35,595 nt of DNA from Candidatus Oscillibacter excrementigallinarum (GTDB lineage: Bacteria > Bacillota > Clostridia > Oscillospirales > Oscillospiraceae), in NCBI GenBank assembly GCA_019118245.1, contig DWZJ01000012.1, forward strand, positions 1 through 35,595. Reading direction: 5' to 3'. Within the stretch, counting starts at the first letter, position 1. Each line of letters begins with the position of its first letter. Positions 23,187 through 29,691 of this stretch are shown here, piece after piece. The notes below the pieces were generated by a model. It was given only the letters and a program-made list of their open reading frames with translations, was not told the DNA's origin and searched no databases. The position numbers and the translations under genes are program-made.

Positions 23187-23203
23187 ATATCGAAACACGA
23201 TAT
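23187..23203. promoter_or_regulatory. PadR operator 2 (near transcription start)
   Basis: ATATCG-AAACA-CGATAT, a 6-5-6 palindrome with the same half-sites and spacing as operator 1, with centre 34 bp away. It would cover about +5 to +21 of the transcript, just before the ribosome binding site. Confidence 0.72.
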
Positions 23204-23214
23204 TCCTTGATTTC

Positions 23215-23243
23215 ACTATAATATCGTTTCACGATATTGTCAA
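23215..23243 (-). promoter_or_regulatory. Promoter of the PadR-DUF2812 operon
   Basis: On the minus strand a perfect TTGACA (23243-23238) and TATAGT (23220-23215) with a 17-bp spacer. The spacer is the operator palindrome itself. Confidence 0.88.
23220..23238. promoter_or_regulatory. PadR operator 1 (inside the -35/-10 spacer)
   Basis: AATATCGT-TTC-ACGATATT is a perfect 8-3-8 palindrome containing the ATATCG-N5-CGATAT core. It occupies the whole promoter spacer, so a bound PadR dimer would block RNA polymerase. Confidence 0.8.
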
Positions 23244-23282
23244 TACAGATATTGGATTTCCAGGTCTGGAAGGTTTTGAGGG

Positions 23283-23311
23283 TTGCGGCCCGGCCCGCCC
23301 TCCTGTATGCT
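23283..23311 (+). promoter_or_regulatory. Candidate promoter of the SleB-like gene
   Basis: TTGCGG (23283-23288), 17-bp spacer, TATGCT (23306-23311), 40 bp before the start codon. A sporulation sigma factor would also be plausible for this gene, so the assignment is tentative. Confidence 0.4.
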
Positions 23312-23351
23312 TTTCCATAGCAGCGATAAACCTGAAAGGACGATCATCCCC

Positions 23352-24146
23352 ATGAAACGAAAACTTCTCTGCGGCCTGCTGGCCGCGCTTGTCCTGACCT
23401 GCGTCTCCGCTAAGGCGGCCCCCTGCCGGGTGGTCCCCGTCCAGGTGGATGGCACCGTGCTGAGTCAGGGCGTCAACTATCTGGAAAACGGCGTGACCTA
23501 CGTACCCCTCCGGGGGCTGCTGAACGCCTTCGGCGGCTGGAGCGTCTGGTGGGACAGCGGCAAAAAGGTGGCGGCCGCTTCCTCCGGCAGTACCTCTATC
23601 ACCGCGAACCCCTCCAAAAACACGGTGACGGTCAACGGCCGTACATACAGCGGCAAGGTCTTTGTGGAGCGGGGCCGCACCTACATCCCCCTGCGCATCC
23701 TGGTGACTGCCCTGGGCGGTCAGGTGGCCTGGGACCCCTACCTGGGGGGCGCGGCGGTCACCTCTCCCGGCGCGGACTATGACGCCATGGACCTCTACTG
23801 GCTCAGCCGCATCATCAGCGCCGAGAGCCGGGGCGAGACCCTGACCGGTCAGATCGCCGTGGGCAACGTGGTGCTGAACCGGGTGAAGAGCGCAGAGTTC
23901 CCCAACTCCATCCCCGCCGTCATCTTTGACCGCAAGCATGATGTGCAGTTCACCCCCGTCTCCAACGGCACGGTGTATCTGCCCCCCACGGCCCAGTCCG
24001 TGGAGGCGGCCAAACGGGCCCTGAGCGGGGAGAGCACCGCCGGCAGAGCCATGTACTTTTACGCCCCCGCCCTGTCCCAGGGGGTGTGGATCAACGCCAA
24101 CCGGACGTATCTCATGACTATCGGCTGCCACCGGTTCTACCTGTAA
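23352..24146 (+). CDS. SleB-family cell wall hydrolase with copper-amine-oxidase-N-type domain
   Basis: 264 aa. A Sec signal peptide (1-22, MKRKLLCGLLAALVLTCVSAKA) is followed by two copper-amine-oxidase N-terminal-like repeats (about 25-140, with YVPLRGLLNAFGG and YIPLRILVTALGG). The C-terminal hydrolase_2/SleB domain (about 145-264) has the catalytic-type Glu158 in IISAESRGE and GQIAVGNVVLNRVK. SleB enzymes are lytic transglycosylases that break spore cortex; non-spore roles exist too. AAAGGA lies about 10 bases before the ATG. The amine-oxidase-N fold is a common wall- or polymer-binding module in Clostridia, not an oxidase. Confidence 0.9.
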   Translation: MKRKLLCGLLAALVLTCVSAKAAPCRVVPVQVDGTVLSQGVNYLENGVTYVPLRGLLNAFGGWSVWWDSGKKVAAASSGSTSITANPSKNTVTVNGRTYSGKVFVERGRTYIPLRILVTALGGQVAWDPYLGGAAVTSPGADYDAMDLYWLSRIISAESRGETLTGQIAVGNVVLNRVKSAEFPNSIPAVIFDRKHDVQFTPVSNGTVYLPPTAQSVEAAKRALSGESTAGRAMYFYAPALSQGVWINANRTYLMTIGCHRFYL

Positions 24147-24175
24147 TTGACTTTTGCCCGCCGGGGCGCTAAAAT
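24147..24175 (+). promoter_or_regulatory. Promoter of the TIGR04255-like gene
   Basis: TTGACT (24147-24152), 17-bp spacer, TAAAAT (24170-24175), immediately after the SleB-like stop and 31 bp before the next start. Confidence 0.75.
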
Positions 24176-24205
24176 AGGGCCATCAAGAGCAAAGGAGCAC
24201 GCCAT

Positions 24206-25000
24206 ATGCTGTTTTCCGATCATCCCCGGACCCACTACCGCAACGCACCGGCCCATGAGGTCATCTGCCAGCTGCGTTTCCCGGCCATCCTCACCATCAA
24301 CAATACGGAGCCGGCCGACTTTCAGGAGGCCATCCGCGCCGAATTCCCCCAGTACGCCCGTCGGCAGGACGCCGCGCCGCCCCGGATCACCGGCCTGGGC
24401 GGCCCCAGCCCCAAGGTGGAACAGCAGCCCCCGGTGACCAACCACAACTTCGTCTCCGAGGACAACCAGTGGAAGCTGAATTTGACCAAGGACTTCATCG
24501 CCCTGTCCACGCTCCACTACTCCGGGTGGGAGGAATTCGCCCGGCAGCTGGACAAGCCCCTGGCGGCCTTCATCCGGCTGTACAAGCCCGCCTACTTCCA
24601 GCGGGTGGGGCTGCGGTATGTGAACGTGTTCTCCCGGGCCCGGCTGGGGCTGGAGGGCACCCCCTGGGCGGAGCTGTTCGCCCCCGCCTACACCGCCCCC
24701 ATGCGGGACGCGGAGCTGCCGGAGGACCGCTTCCTCAACTGCGCCTGCGACCTGACGGTGAAGCTGGACTCCAGCTGCCAGGCCAAGATCCACGCCGGAC
24801 CCGGCGTGGTGAAGCGGCGGGGCCCCAACGTGCCCCAGGACCCGGAGGTGAAGTTCATCCTGGACATGGACCTGTCCATGACGGGCAACACCCCCTGCAC
24901 CCTGGCCGCCGGGGCGCTGGAGACGCTCCACGGCCACTCCACCCGGATCTTTGAGGGCGCTGTCACCGACAAGCTGCGGGAGGCCATGGAGGCCGTATAA
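24206..25000 (+). CDS. TIGR04255-family protein of unknown function
   Basis: 264 aa, resembling the sporadically distributed TIGR04255 family: PAHEVICQLRFP near the N-terminus, FIALST near 95, YFQRVGLRYVNVF near 133-145, and a C-terminal helix ending in HGHSTRIFEGAVTDKLREAME. No transmembrane segment or known catalytic motif is visible. AAAGGAG lies before the ATG. It has its own promoter and a strong terminator, so it is monocistronic. Some members of this family occur in variable genome regions, but nothing here shows transfer. Confidence 0.75.
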   Translation: MLFSDHPRTHYRNAPAHEVICQLRFPAILTINNTEPADFQEAIRAEFPQYARRQDAAPPRITGLGGPSPKVEQQPPVTNHNFVSEDNQWKLNLTKDFIALSTLHYSGWEEFARQLDKPLAAFIRLYKPAYFQRVGLRYVNVFSRARLGLEGTPWAELFAPAYTAPMRDAELPEDRFLNCACDLTVKLDSSCQAKIHAGPGVVKRRGPNVPQDPEVKFILDMDLSMTGNTPCTLAAGALETLHGHSTRIFEGAVTDKLREAMEAV

Positions 25001-25010
25001 CGCAAAACGA

Positions 25011-25047
25011 GCCCGGGAGACGTCAAAAGACGTCTCCCGGGCCTTTT
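25011..25047. terminator. Bidirectional terminator between the TIGR04255-like gene and cysK
   Basis: A perfect 14-bp GC-rich stem (25011-25024 with 25029-25042), AAAA loop, then CTTTTG on the plus strand and CGTTTTG on the minus strand. It serves two convergent genes. Confidence 0.93.
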
Positions 25048-25052
25048 GTTGT

Positions 25053-25982
25053 TCAGTTCTGGAACATGGGGGTGGAGAGATACCGCTCCCCGCTGTCCGG
25101 CAGCAGGGCCACGATGGTCTTGCCCGCGTTCTCCGGCCGCACCGCCAGCTGGGCCGCCGCCCACACGGCGGCGCCGGAGGTGATGCCCACCAGGATGCCC
25201 TCGGTCCGGGCCAGCTCCCGGCCTGTGGCATAGGCGTCTCCGTCGGTGACCGTCAGGATCTCGTCCAGGACGCCGCGGTCCAGGTTCTCCGGCACGAAGT
25301 TGGCGCCGATGCCCTGGAGGCCGTGGGGGCCCGCATGGCCCTCCGTCAGCAGGGGCGAGGAGGCGGGCTCAAAGGCTACGATCTGGATCTTCGGGTTCTG
25401 GGCCTTCAGATACCGGCCCACGCCGCTGACGGTGCCGCCGGTGCCGGCGCCGGCCACGAAGATGTCCACCTTTCCCTCGGTGTCCGCCCAGATCTCCGGG
25501 CCGGTGGTCCGCTCGTGGGCCTCCGGGTTGGCGGGGTTCTCAAACTGCCCGGCGATGATGCTGCCGGGGATGCTCCGGTGGAGCTCCTCCGCCTTGGCCA
25601 CCGCCCCGGCCATGCCCTCCGCGCCCGGCGTCAAGACGATCTCCGCGCCGTAGGCGGCGATCAGGGCCCGGCGCTCCACGCTCATGGTGTCCGGCATGGT
25701 GAGGATCACGTGATACCCCTTGGCGGCGGCCACGGCGGCCAGGCCGATGCCGGTGTTGCCGGAGGTGGGCTCGAGGATGGTGCCGCCGGGGGCCAGACGG
25801 CCCTCCGCCTCCGCCCGGGCGATCATGTTGGCGGCCACCCGGTCCTTGGCGCTGCCGGCGGGGTTCCCGCACTCCAGCTTGGCCAGCACCGTGGCCCCCA
25901 GGCCGTGGTGTTTCTCGTAGTTGCACAGCTCCAGCAGGGGCGTGCGGCCGATCAGCTCTGTGACGCTGTGATAGATGGGCAT
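25053..25982 (-). CDS. cysK: Cysteine synthase A (O-acetylserine sulfhydrylase)
   Basis: 309 aa, fold-type II PLP enzyme making L-cysteine from O-acetylserine and sulfide. The PLP lysine is Lys46 in NPAGSAKDR; the substrate loop EPTSGNTGIG follows at about 71-80, then GAGTGGTVSGVGRYLK as the phosphate-binding loop region and GITSGAAVWAA near the C-terminus. GGGAGGG precedes the ATG at 25982. It is monocistronic here. Together with the desulfidase and lyase at 10926-15865 the window encodes both synthesis and breakdown of cysteine, which would need opposite control. Confidence 0.96.
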   Translation of the reverse strand: MPIYHSVTELIGRTPLLELCNYEKHHGLGATVLAKLECGNPAGSAKDRVAANMIARAEAEGRLAPGGTILEPTSGNTGIGLAAVAAAKGYHVILTMPDTMSVERRALIAAYGAEIVLTPGAEGMAGAVAKAEELHRSIPGSIIAGQFENPANPEAHERTTGPEIWADTEGKVDIFVAGAGTGGTVSGVGRYLKAQNPKIQIVAFEPASSPLLTEGHAGPHGLQGIGANFVPENLDRGVLDEILTVTDGDAYATGRELARTEGILVGITSGAAVWAAAQLAVRPENAGKTIVALLPDSGERYLSTPMFQN

Positions 25983-26015
25983 AACGGTCCCTCCCGTTTT
26001 CTGTAAGATGGTACC

Positions 26016-26044
26016 ATGATACACCTGCCGCCCCGGCTTTGCAA
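26016..26044 (-). promoter_or_regulatory. Candidate promoter of cysK
   Basis: TTGCAA (26044-26039), 17-bp spacer and TATCAT (26021-26016) on the minus strand, 33 bp before the cysK start. Confidence 0.6.
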
Positions 26045-26070
26045 CCGGACCTTTTCCCAAAGTTCTTCCC

Positions 26071-26099
26071 TAAAATCATAGTGTTTTAGTATGATTTTA
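26071..26099. promoter_or_regulatory. AT-rich palindrome upstream of cysK
   Basis: TAAAATCATA (26071-26080) and TATGATTTTA (26090-26099) are perfect inverted repeats around a 9-base centre that itself contains GTTTTAG. It lies 27 bp upstream of the candidate cysK -35 and strongly contrasts in base composition with the surrounding DNA. It could be an operator for a cysteine-metabolism regulator or the 3' hairpin of the XRE gene; no T-run makes the latter weaker. Confidence 0.5.
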
Positions 26100-26161
26100 T
26101 AGAGAGGAAAACGACCAGCCGGCGCCGGGCGGGACAGCTGGCCTCCATGGGAACCGGCGTT

Positions 26162-26818
26162 TTACCGATTCAGTCCCAGAAACATCATGCACCCTGCCAG
26201 GAACAGGGAGCCGTTCCGCACCAGGGACCAGTTCAGCAGCCATAAATACCAGTCCCGCAGGAGCGGATACAGGGTGTTGCCCAGCAGAGGCACCGCCCCC
26301 CACAGGACGTAATGGGCCAGAATCAGCAGGCTCAGGATCACCAGTGTCCGCCGCGCTCTGCCGGAGCGCAGCCGGATGTCCCCCCACAGGGAGATGACAC
26401 TGGGCAGGAATACCCCTGCCGCGGTATACATAAGGAGCGACACCGTAATACCGTAGACAAAGATGGGCCAAAGAAGATATTCCTTTCTCAACCGCTGCTC
26501 CACCAAATACGGCACCAGCGTCAGCTCCAGTGCGATCCACACCAGAAACACCAGGCCGCAGGCAACGGCGCAGACGATGTATCTCCGCTGGAACCGGGCG
26601 TAGGGCCGGGGTGCCTGCTCCGGGCCGTAGAGCAGCTCCCGGACGTCGGCGTGCAGGGCCTCCGCCAGGTCGGTCAGGGTCTCGATGTCCGGCTGGGTCT
26701 TGCCTGTCTCCCAGGAGGACACCGCCTGCCGGGTCACGTGGAGCCGCTCCGCCAGGGCGTCCTGGGTCAGTTCCGCCCGCTGGCGCAGCTGCTTCAAATT
26801 TTTTCCCACCGCGTTCAT
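26162..26818 (-). CDS. XRE-family helix-turn-helix regulator with membrane domain
   Basis: 218 aa. An N-terminal Cro/CI-type helix-turn-helix (about 4-60: NLKQLRQRAELTQDALAERLHVTRQAVSSWETGK) is followed by a basic linker and about four hydrophobic segments near 80-104, 112-139, 150-172 and 185-210. Such membrane-anchored XRE regulators are frequent in gut Clostridia; ligands are unknown. GGGAGG lies 7 bases before the ATG. It diverges from the second PPC-domain gene with 140 bp between the starts, so it could act on itself or on that gene. Confidence 0.88.
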   Translation of the reverse strand: MNAVGKNLKQLRQRAELTQDALAERLHVTRQAVSSWETGKTQPDIETLTDLAEALHADVRELLYGPEQAPRPYARFQRRYIVCAVACGLVFLVWIALELTLVPYLVEQRLRKEYLLWPIFVYGITVSLLMYTAAGVFLPSVISLWGDIRLRSGRARRTLVILSLLILAHYVLWGAVPLLGNTLYPLLRDWYLWLLNWSLVRNGSLFLAGCMMFLGLNR

Positions 26819-26837
26819 GGCCTCGCCTCCCAATCCC

Positions 26838-26867
26838 AGCATACCACATTTCTTCCTAGTTTGTCAC
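26838..26867 (-). promoter_or_regulatory. Promoter of the XRE gene
   Basis: GTGACA (26867-26862), 18-bp spacer, TATGCT (26843-26838) with an extended -10 TGG just upstream, on the minus strand. Confidence 0.6.
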
Positions 26868-26898
26868 GCAATGATCCGTTGCGCCCGCCGCAGGGGGC

Positions 26899-26927
26899 TT
26901 GCAGCAAAGAGGAAAATGTGATATGGT
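26899..26927 (+). promoter_or_regulatory. Promoter of the second PPC-domain gene
   Basis: TTGCAG (26899-26904), 17-bp spacer, TATGGT (26922-26927), 32 bp before the start codon. Divergent from the XRE promoter. Confidence 0.6.
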
Positions 26928-26958
26928 GACCTGGTATCTCAAAACAGGAGGAACCATT

Positions 26959-27378
26959 ATGGAGTATCGGAAATTCGGAGACACCTACATCGTCCGCATC
27001 GACAAGGGTGAGGAGATCCTGACCCAGCTGAAGGTCTTTGCGGAGGCAGAGGGGGTCAAGCTGGCCTCCATTACCGGCCTGGGGGCTGTGAAGGACTTCA
27101 CCGTGGGGGTATTTGACCCCAACGCCAAGGTCTATCAGTCCAACCGCTTCCAAGGGGTGTACGAGATCGTCTCTCTGGTGGGCACCATCAACACCATGGA
27201 CGGTGCCTTTTACTGCCACGTCCATATGTGCGCCGCGGACCAGCAGGGCCGCGCCTTTGGCGGGCATTTGAACGAGGCCGTCATCAGCGCCACCTGCGAG
27301 CTGACCGTCACCTGCCTGCCGGGCCGGACGGACCGGGTGTTCAGCGACGAGGTGGGGTTGAACCTGATCTCCTTCTGA
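26959..27378 (+). CDS. PPC-domain (DUF296) protein, copy 2
   Basis: 139 aa, one PPC/DUF296 domain: GEEILTQLKVFAEAEGVKLASITGLGAV (17-44), then SLVGTIN, and CHVHMCAADQQGRAFGGHL (85-103) with metal-type histidines. It has the same core as the copy at 5859-6290 but differs clearly in sequence and in neighbours. AGGAGG lies 6 bases before the ATG. It is transcribed alone with its own promoter and terminator, divergent from the XRE regulator. No DNA-binding AT-hook is present. Function unknown. Confidence 0.87.
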   Translation: MEYRKFGDTYIVRIDKGEEILTQLKVFAEAEGVKLASITGLGAVKDFTVGVFDPNAKVYQSNRFQGVYEIVSLVGTINTMDGAFYCHVHMCAADQQGRAFGGHLNEAVISATCELTVTCLPGRTDRVFSDEVGLNLISF

Positions 27379-27387
27379 ACAGGTGGA

Positions 27388-27425
27388 AGCGAGACCGGAG
27401 GACGGCGTTCTCCGGTCTCGCTTTA
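27388..27425. terminator. Bidirectional terminator between PPC copy 2 and the dihydrouridine synthase gene
   Basis: A perfect 13-bp stem (27388-27400 with 27410-27422) with a 9-base loop; the T-rich flank TTTATCC is short. It lies directly after the stop of the convergent gene at 27423. Confidence 0.75.
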
Positions 27426-28388
27426 TCCAAACGCGCCCTCCGCGTGGTCCCGCAGGGGCAGTTCCTGAAAAATGGATGATTCCACCGCCTCGTACTCCGC
27501 CGGGGTCCGGAGGCGGCGCATTTTTTTATCGTGGCGCTCGCCGCCCTGGAAGAGGTGGATCAGGAAGAACCAGACCTCCTTCATCCGCTGGGCCGCCGGG
27601 CCCACCTGGCCGTAGAAGTCCTGGTAGGACTGGTACAGCGTCCGGGTGAAGGTCTGGATCTCCTGCCGGGTGGCGGCGGGGCCGCCCCGGAGCTTGCGGA
27701 ACAGGGCCGGGTCCGCGATGGCCCCCCGGCCGAGCATCACCGCGTCGATGGCGGGAAAGTCCGCCGCGAAGGCCGCGCAGTCCTCCACCGTCACCAGGTC
27801 CCCGTTGTAGCACAGGGGATTCCGGCTGCGCTCCGCCGCCCAGGCGAACCAGTCCCGGTGGACCGTGCCCTTGTAGAACTGCTTCTGCACCCGGGGGTGG
27901 ATGGTGAGGCAGGCGATGGGGTAGCGGTTGTAAATGTCCAGCAGCCGTTCAAATTCCTCCGGCTCCCTCACCCCCAGCCGGGTCTTTACGGACACCGGCA
28001 GCTTGACCGAGGCGAACACCTCGTCGAAGAACCGCTCCAGCTCCTCTGGCTTTGCCAGGAAGCCGGATCCCTTGCCCTTGGCGGTGACGGTGCCGGAGGG
28101 ACAGCCCAGATTCAGGTTCACCTCGGTGTAGCCCATGTCCGCCACCACCTCCGCCGCCCAGAGGAAGTCCGGCGCCCGGCGGGTCATCACCTGGGGCACC
28201 ACATGGAGTCCTGCGTTGGCGGCCGGGTCCAGCTCCCGCTGATCCCGCTTGGTGAGGATGTGCTGGTCCGTGGGGGAGAAAAAGGGGGTGAAATACCGGT
28301 CCGCGCCGCCGAACAGCCGGTGGTACACCTGCCGGAACACCACCTTGGTGATGCCGTCCAGGGGGGCGAAGTCGTACCGCTGGATCAT
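27423..28388 (-). CDS. tRNA-dihydrouridine synthase family protein
   Basis: 321 aa, FMN TIM-barrel of the Dus family, which reduces uridines in tRNA D-loops. Signatures: DFAPLDGITKVVFR at the N-terminus, the catalytic Cys96 in NLNLGCPSGTV, KTRLG near 142, LTIHPR (the tRNA/FMN His), and MLGRGAIADPALF. I chose the ATG at 28388, whose codon overlaps the stop of the ArsC-like gene (ATGA). An upstream extension would lie in that gene. Which D-loop position it modifies cannot be told. The last residues overlap no neighbour. Confidence 0.92.
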   Translation of the reverse strand: MIQRYDFAPLDGITKVVFRQVYHRLFGGADRYFTPFFSPTDQHILTKRDQRELDPAANAGLHVVPQVMTRRAPDFLWAAEVVADMGYTEVNLNLGCPSGTVTAKGKGSGFLAKPEELERFFDEVFASVKLPVSVKTRLGVREPEEFERLLDIYNRYPIACLTIHPRVQKQFYKGTVHRDWFAWAAERSRNPLCYNGDLVTVEDCAAFAADFPAIDAVMLGRGAIADPALFRKLRGGPAATRQEIQTFTRTLYQSYQDFYGQVGPAAQRMKEVWFFLIHLFQGGERHDKKMRRLRTPAEYEAVESSIFQELPLRDHAEGAFG

Positions 28389-28735
28389 CCCAGGGCCGTC
28401 TCCCACTCCGCCGGGCGGAAGCCGGTGCGGACGAAGTCCTCCCCCACCAGGATGGGCCGCTTCACCAGCATCCCATCAGTGGCCAGCAGGGCCAACTGCT
28501 CCTCCTCGCTCATCTCCGGCAGCTTGTCCTTCAGGCCCAGGGCCTTGTACTGGAGGCCGCTGGTGTTGAAGAACTTCTTCAGGGGCAGGCCGCTCCTCTG
28601 CCACCAGGCCCACAGCTCGTCTGCCGTGGGGTTTTCCAGCTTGATGTCCCGGGCCTCATAAGAGACGCCCCGCTCATCCAGGAAGGCCTTGGCCTTCTGG
28701 CAGGTGGTGCACTTGGGGTACCACAGAAATAACAT
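28385..28735 (-). CDS. ArsC/Spx-family thioredoxin-fold protein
   Basis: 116 aa with the ArsC fold: LFLWYPKCTTCQKAKAFLDE contains a CTTC redox motif at 9-12, then FFNTSG and the conserved DGMLVKRPILV (the anion-binding Arg). Family members are arsenate reductases, the regulator Spx and YffB-like proteins; no arsenic genes are nearby, and the CxxC resembles Spx/YffB types more than plasmid ArsC. AAGGAGAG precedes the ATG. It is coupled to the dihydrouridine synthase gene by a four-base overlap. Confidence 0.87.
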   Translation of the reverse strand: MLFLWYPKCTTCQKAKAFLDERGVSYEARDIKLENPTADELWAWWQRSGLPLKKFFNTSGLQYKALGLKDKLPEMSEEEQLALLATDGMLVKRPILVGEDFVRTGFRPAEWETALG

Positions 28736-28765
28736 GATGCTCTCTCCTTCTTTTTGTATCTTCGC

Positions 28766-29269
28766 TCAATAGCTGCTGATCTCCATGCTCTCGTCGTCCC
28801 GGCCCTTTTCGATGGCCCGGATCTCCACCCAGTATTTCAGCTCCGGGCTCACCTCCACCTGGACCCGGTCCCCCACCTGATGGCCCAGGAGGGCGCGGCC
28901 CACCGGGGACTCCTTGCTGATGAGGCCCTTCAGGGCGTCCTGCCGCAGGGTGGTGACGATCTGGAGGGTCATCTCCTGCTTGGCCAGCTCGTTGTAGATG
29001 GTGACCTTGTCGAACAAGCCCGCCCGGTCCCCCTGGTCCTTCACCTCGATGACTTTGGCGGTGCGGATCATCCGCTCCAGGTAGCGGATGCGGCTGTCGT
29101 TGCGATTCTTGGCCTGCTTGGCGCATTTGTACTCATAATTCTCGCTGAGGTCGCCGAAGGCTCTGGCCGTCTGCACCTCCTCGATCAGCTGGGGACGCAG
29201 GACCCGGGTCCGGTAGTTGATCTCCTCCTGCATCTTCTTGATGTCCACTTCCGTCAGTTCGTCGTACAT
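28766..29269 (-). CDS. greA: Transcription elongation factor GreA-family protein
   Basis: 167 aa. GreA rescues backtracked RNA polymerase by promoting cleavage of the 3' RNA end. The N-terminal coiled-coil carries the tip acidic pair Asp40 and Glu43 in AFGDLSENYEY (E. coli D41/E44); the C-terminal FKBP-like domain has SPVGRALLGHQVGDRVQVE. I chose the ATG at 29269 because AAAGGA lies about 9 bases upstream; a TTG in frame at 29287 is not supported. The ArsC-like gene follows 30 bases downstream. Confidence 0.93.
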   Translation of the reverse strand: MYDELTEVDIKKMQEEINYRTRVLRPQLIEEVQTARAFGDLSENYEYKCAKQAKNRNDSRIRYLERMIRTAKVIEVKDQGDRAGLFDKVTIYNELAKQEMTLQIVTTLRQDALKGLISKESPVGRALLGHQVGDRVQVEVSPELKYWVEIRAIEKGRDDESMEISSY

Positions 29270-29301
29270 GCTCTCGTTCCTTTCCAAGCCGCTTTGCGGC
29301 T

Positions 29302-29330
29302 ATTCTACCACGCCCCGCCGGAAAGCACAA
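29302..29330 (-). promoter_or_regulatory. Promoter of greA and downstream genes
   Basis: TTGTGC (29330-29325), 17-bp spacer, TAGAAT (29307-29302) on the minus strand, 32 bp before the greA start. Confidence 0.6.
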
Positions 29331-29409
29331 CCCCGGAGGCCCCCGCCGGGCACCATTTCCGCCGCCCGGCATAGACTGGACTGTATCACGAGTTGAGGAG
29401 GCAATGGAA

Positions 29410-29643
29410 ATGGAGAGCACTTCCTGCGAGGCCGTCACCATGTGCGCCACCGTTCTGCGGGTCTGCCCCTGCGAGCTGTGCGTCTGCGACCACGAGACCT
29501 GTCAACAGGTCCTGGTCCATACCGACAGCGCCTGCTGCTTCCGGGTGGGGCAGCAGGTCTGCATCGAGTACAGCGGTGCCATGACCCGGAGCTGCCCGCC
29601 CCAGATCACCGCGGACTGCGTCCGGCCGGTGAACTGCTGCTGA
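29410..29643 (+). CDS. Small cysteine-rich protein of unknown function
   Basis: 77 aa with 14 cysteines. The pattern is C-rich at 15-35 (VCPCELCVCDHETC), then EVLVHT-like QQVLVHTDSACCFRVGQQVCIEYSG and SCPPQITADC, ending NCC. The central part looks like a small beta-barrel (OB-like) conserved in some Clostridia, with cysteines added at both ends. GAGGAGG at 29395-29401 is 2 bases from an ATG at 29404 but 8 from the ATG at 29410, which I prefer. It has no signal peptide, so the cysteines are probably for metal binding or thiol chemistry in the cytoplasm. Function unknown; it is monocistronic and divergent from greA. Confidence 0.75.
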   Translation: MESTSCEAVTMCATVLRVCPCELCVCDHETCQQVLVHTDSACCFRVGQQVCIEYSGAMTRSCPPQITADCVRPVNCC

Positions 29644-29653
29644 GGCGCTTGAA

Positions 29654-29688
29654 AACGCCGCCCGGAGCGTCTGGCTCCGGGCGGCGTT
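29654..29688 (-). terminator. Terminator between the cysteine-rich gene and the nuclease gene
   Basis: A perfect 15-bp GC-rich stem (29654-29668 with 29674-29688) with a 5-base loop; on the minus strand it continues GTTTTC, so it best serves the nuclease gene, but it can also end the short plus-strand gene. Confidence 0.85.
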
Positions 29689-29691
29689 CAC

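Noticed and set aside
24206-25000. TIGR04255-like protein as part of a defence system.
   Set aside because: It is a single gene with its own promoter and terminator; no nuclease, toxin or mobile element lies next to it.
26162-27378. XRE regulator and PPC protein as a toxin-antitoxin pair.
   Set aside because: They are divergent, not an operon; the XRE protein has a membrane domain and the PPC protein has no toxin signature.
28385-28735. Arsenate reductase of an ars operon.
   Set aside because: No ArsR, ArsB or Acr3 gene nearby; the coupled gene is a tRNA-dihydrouridine synthase.
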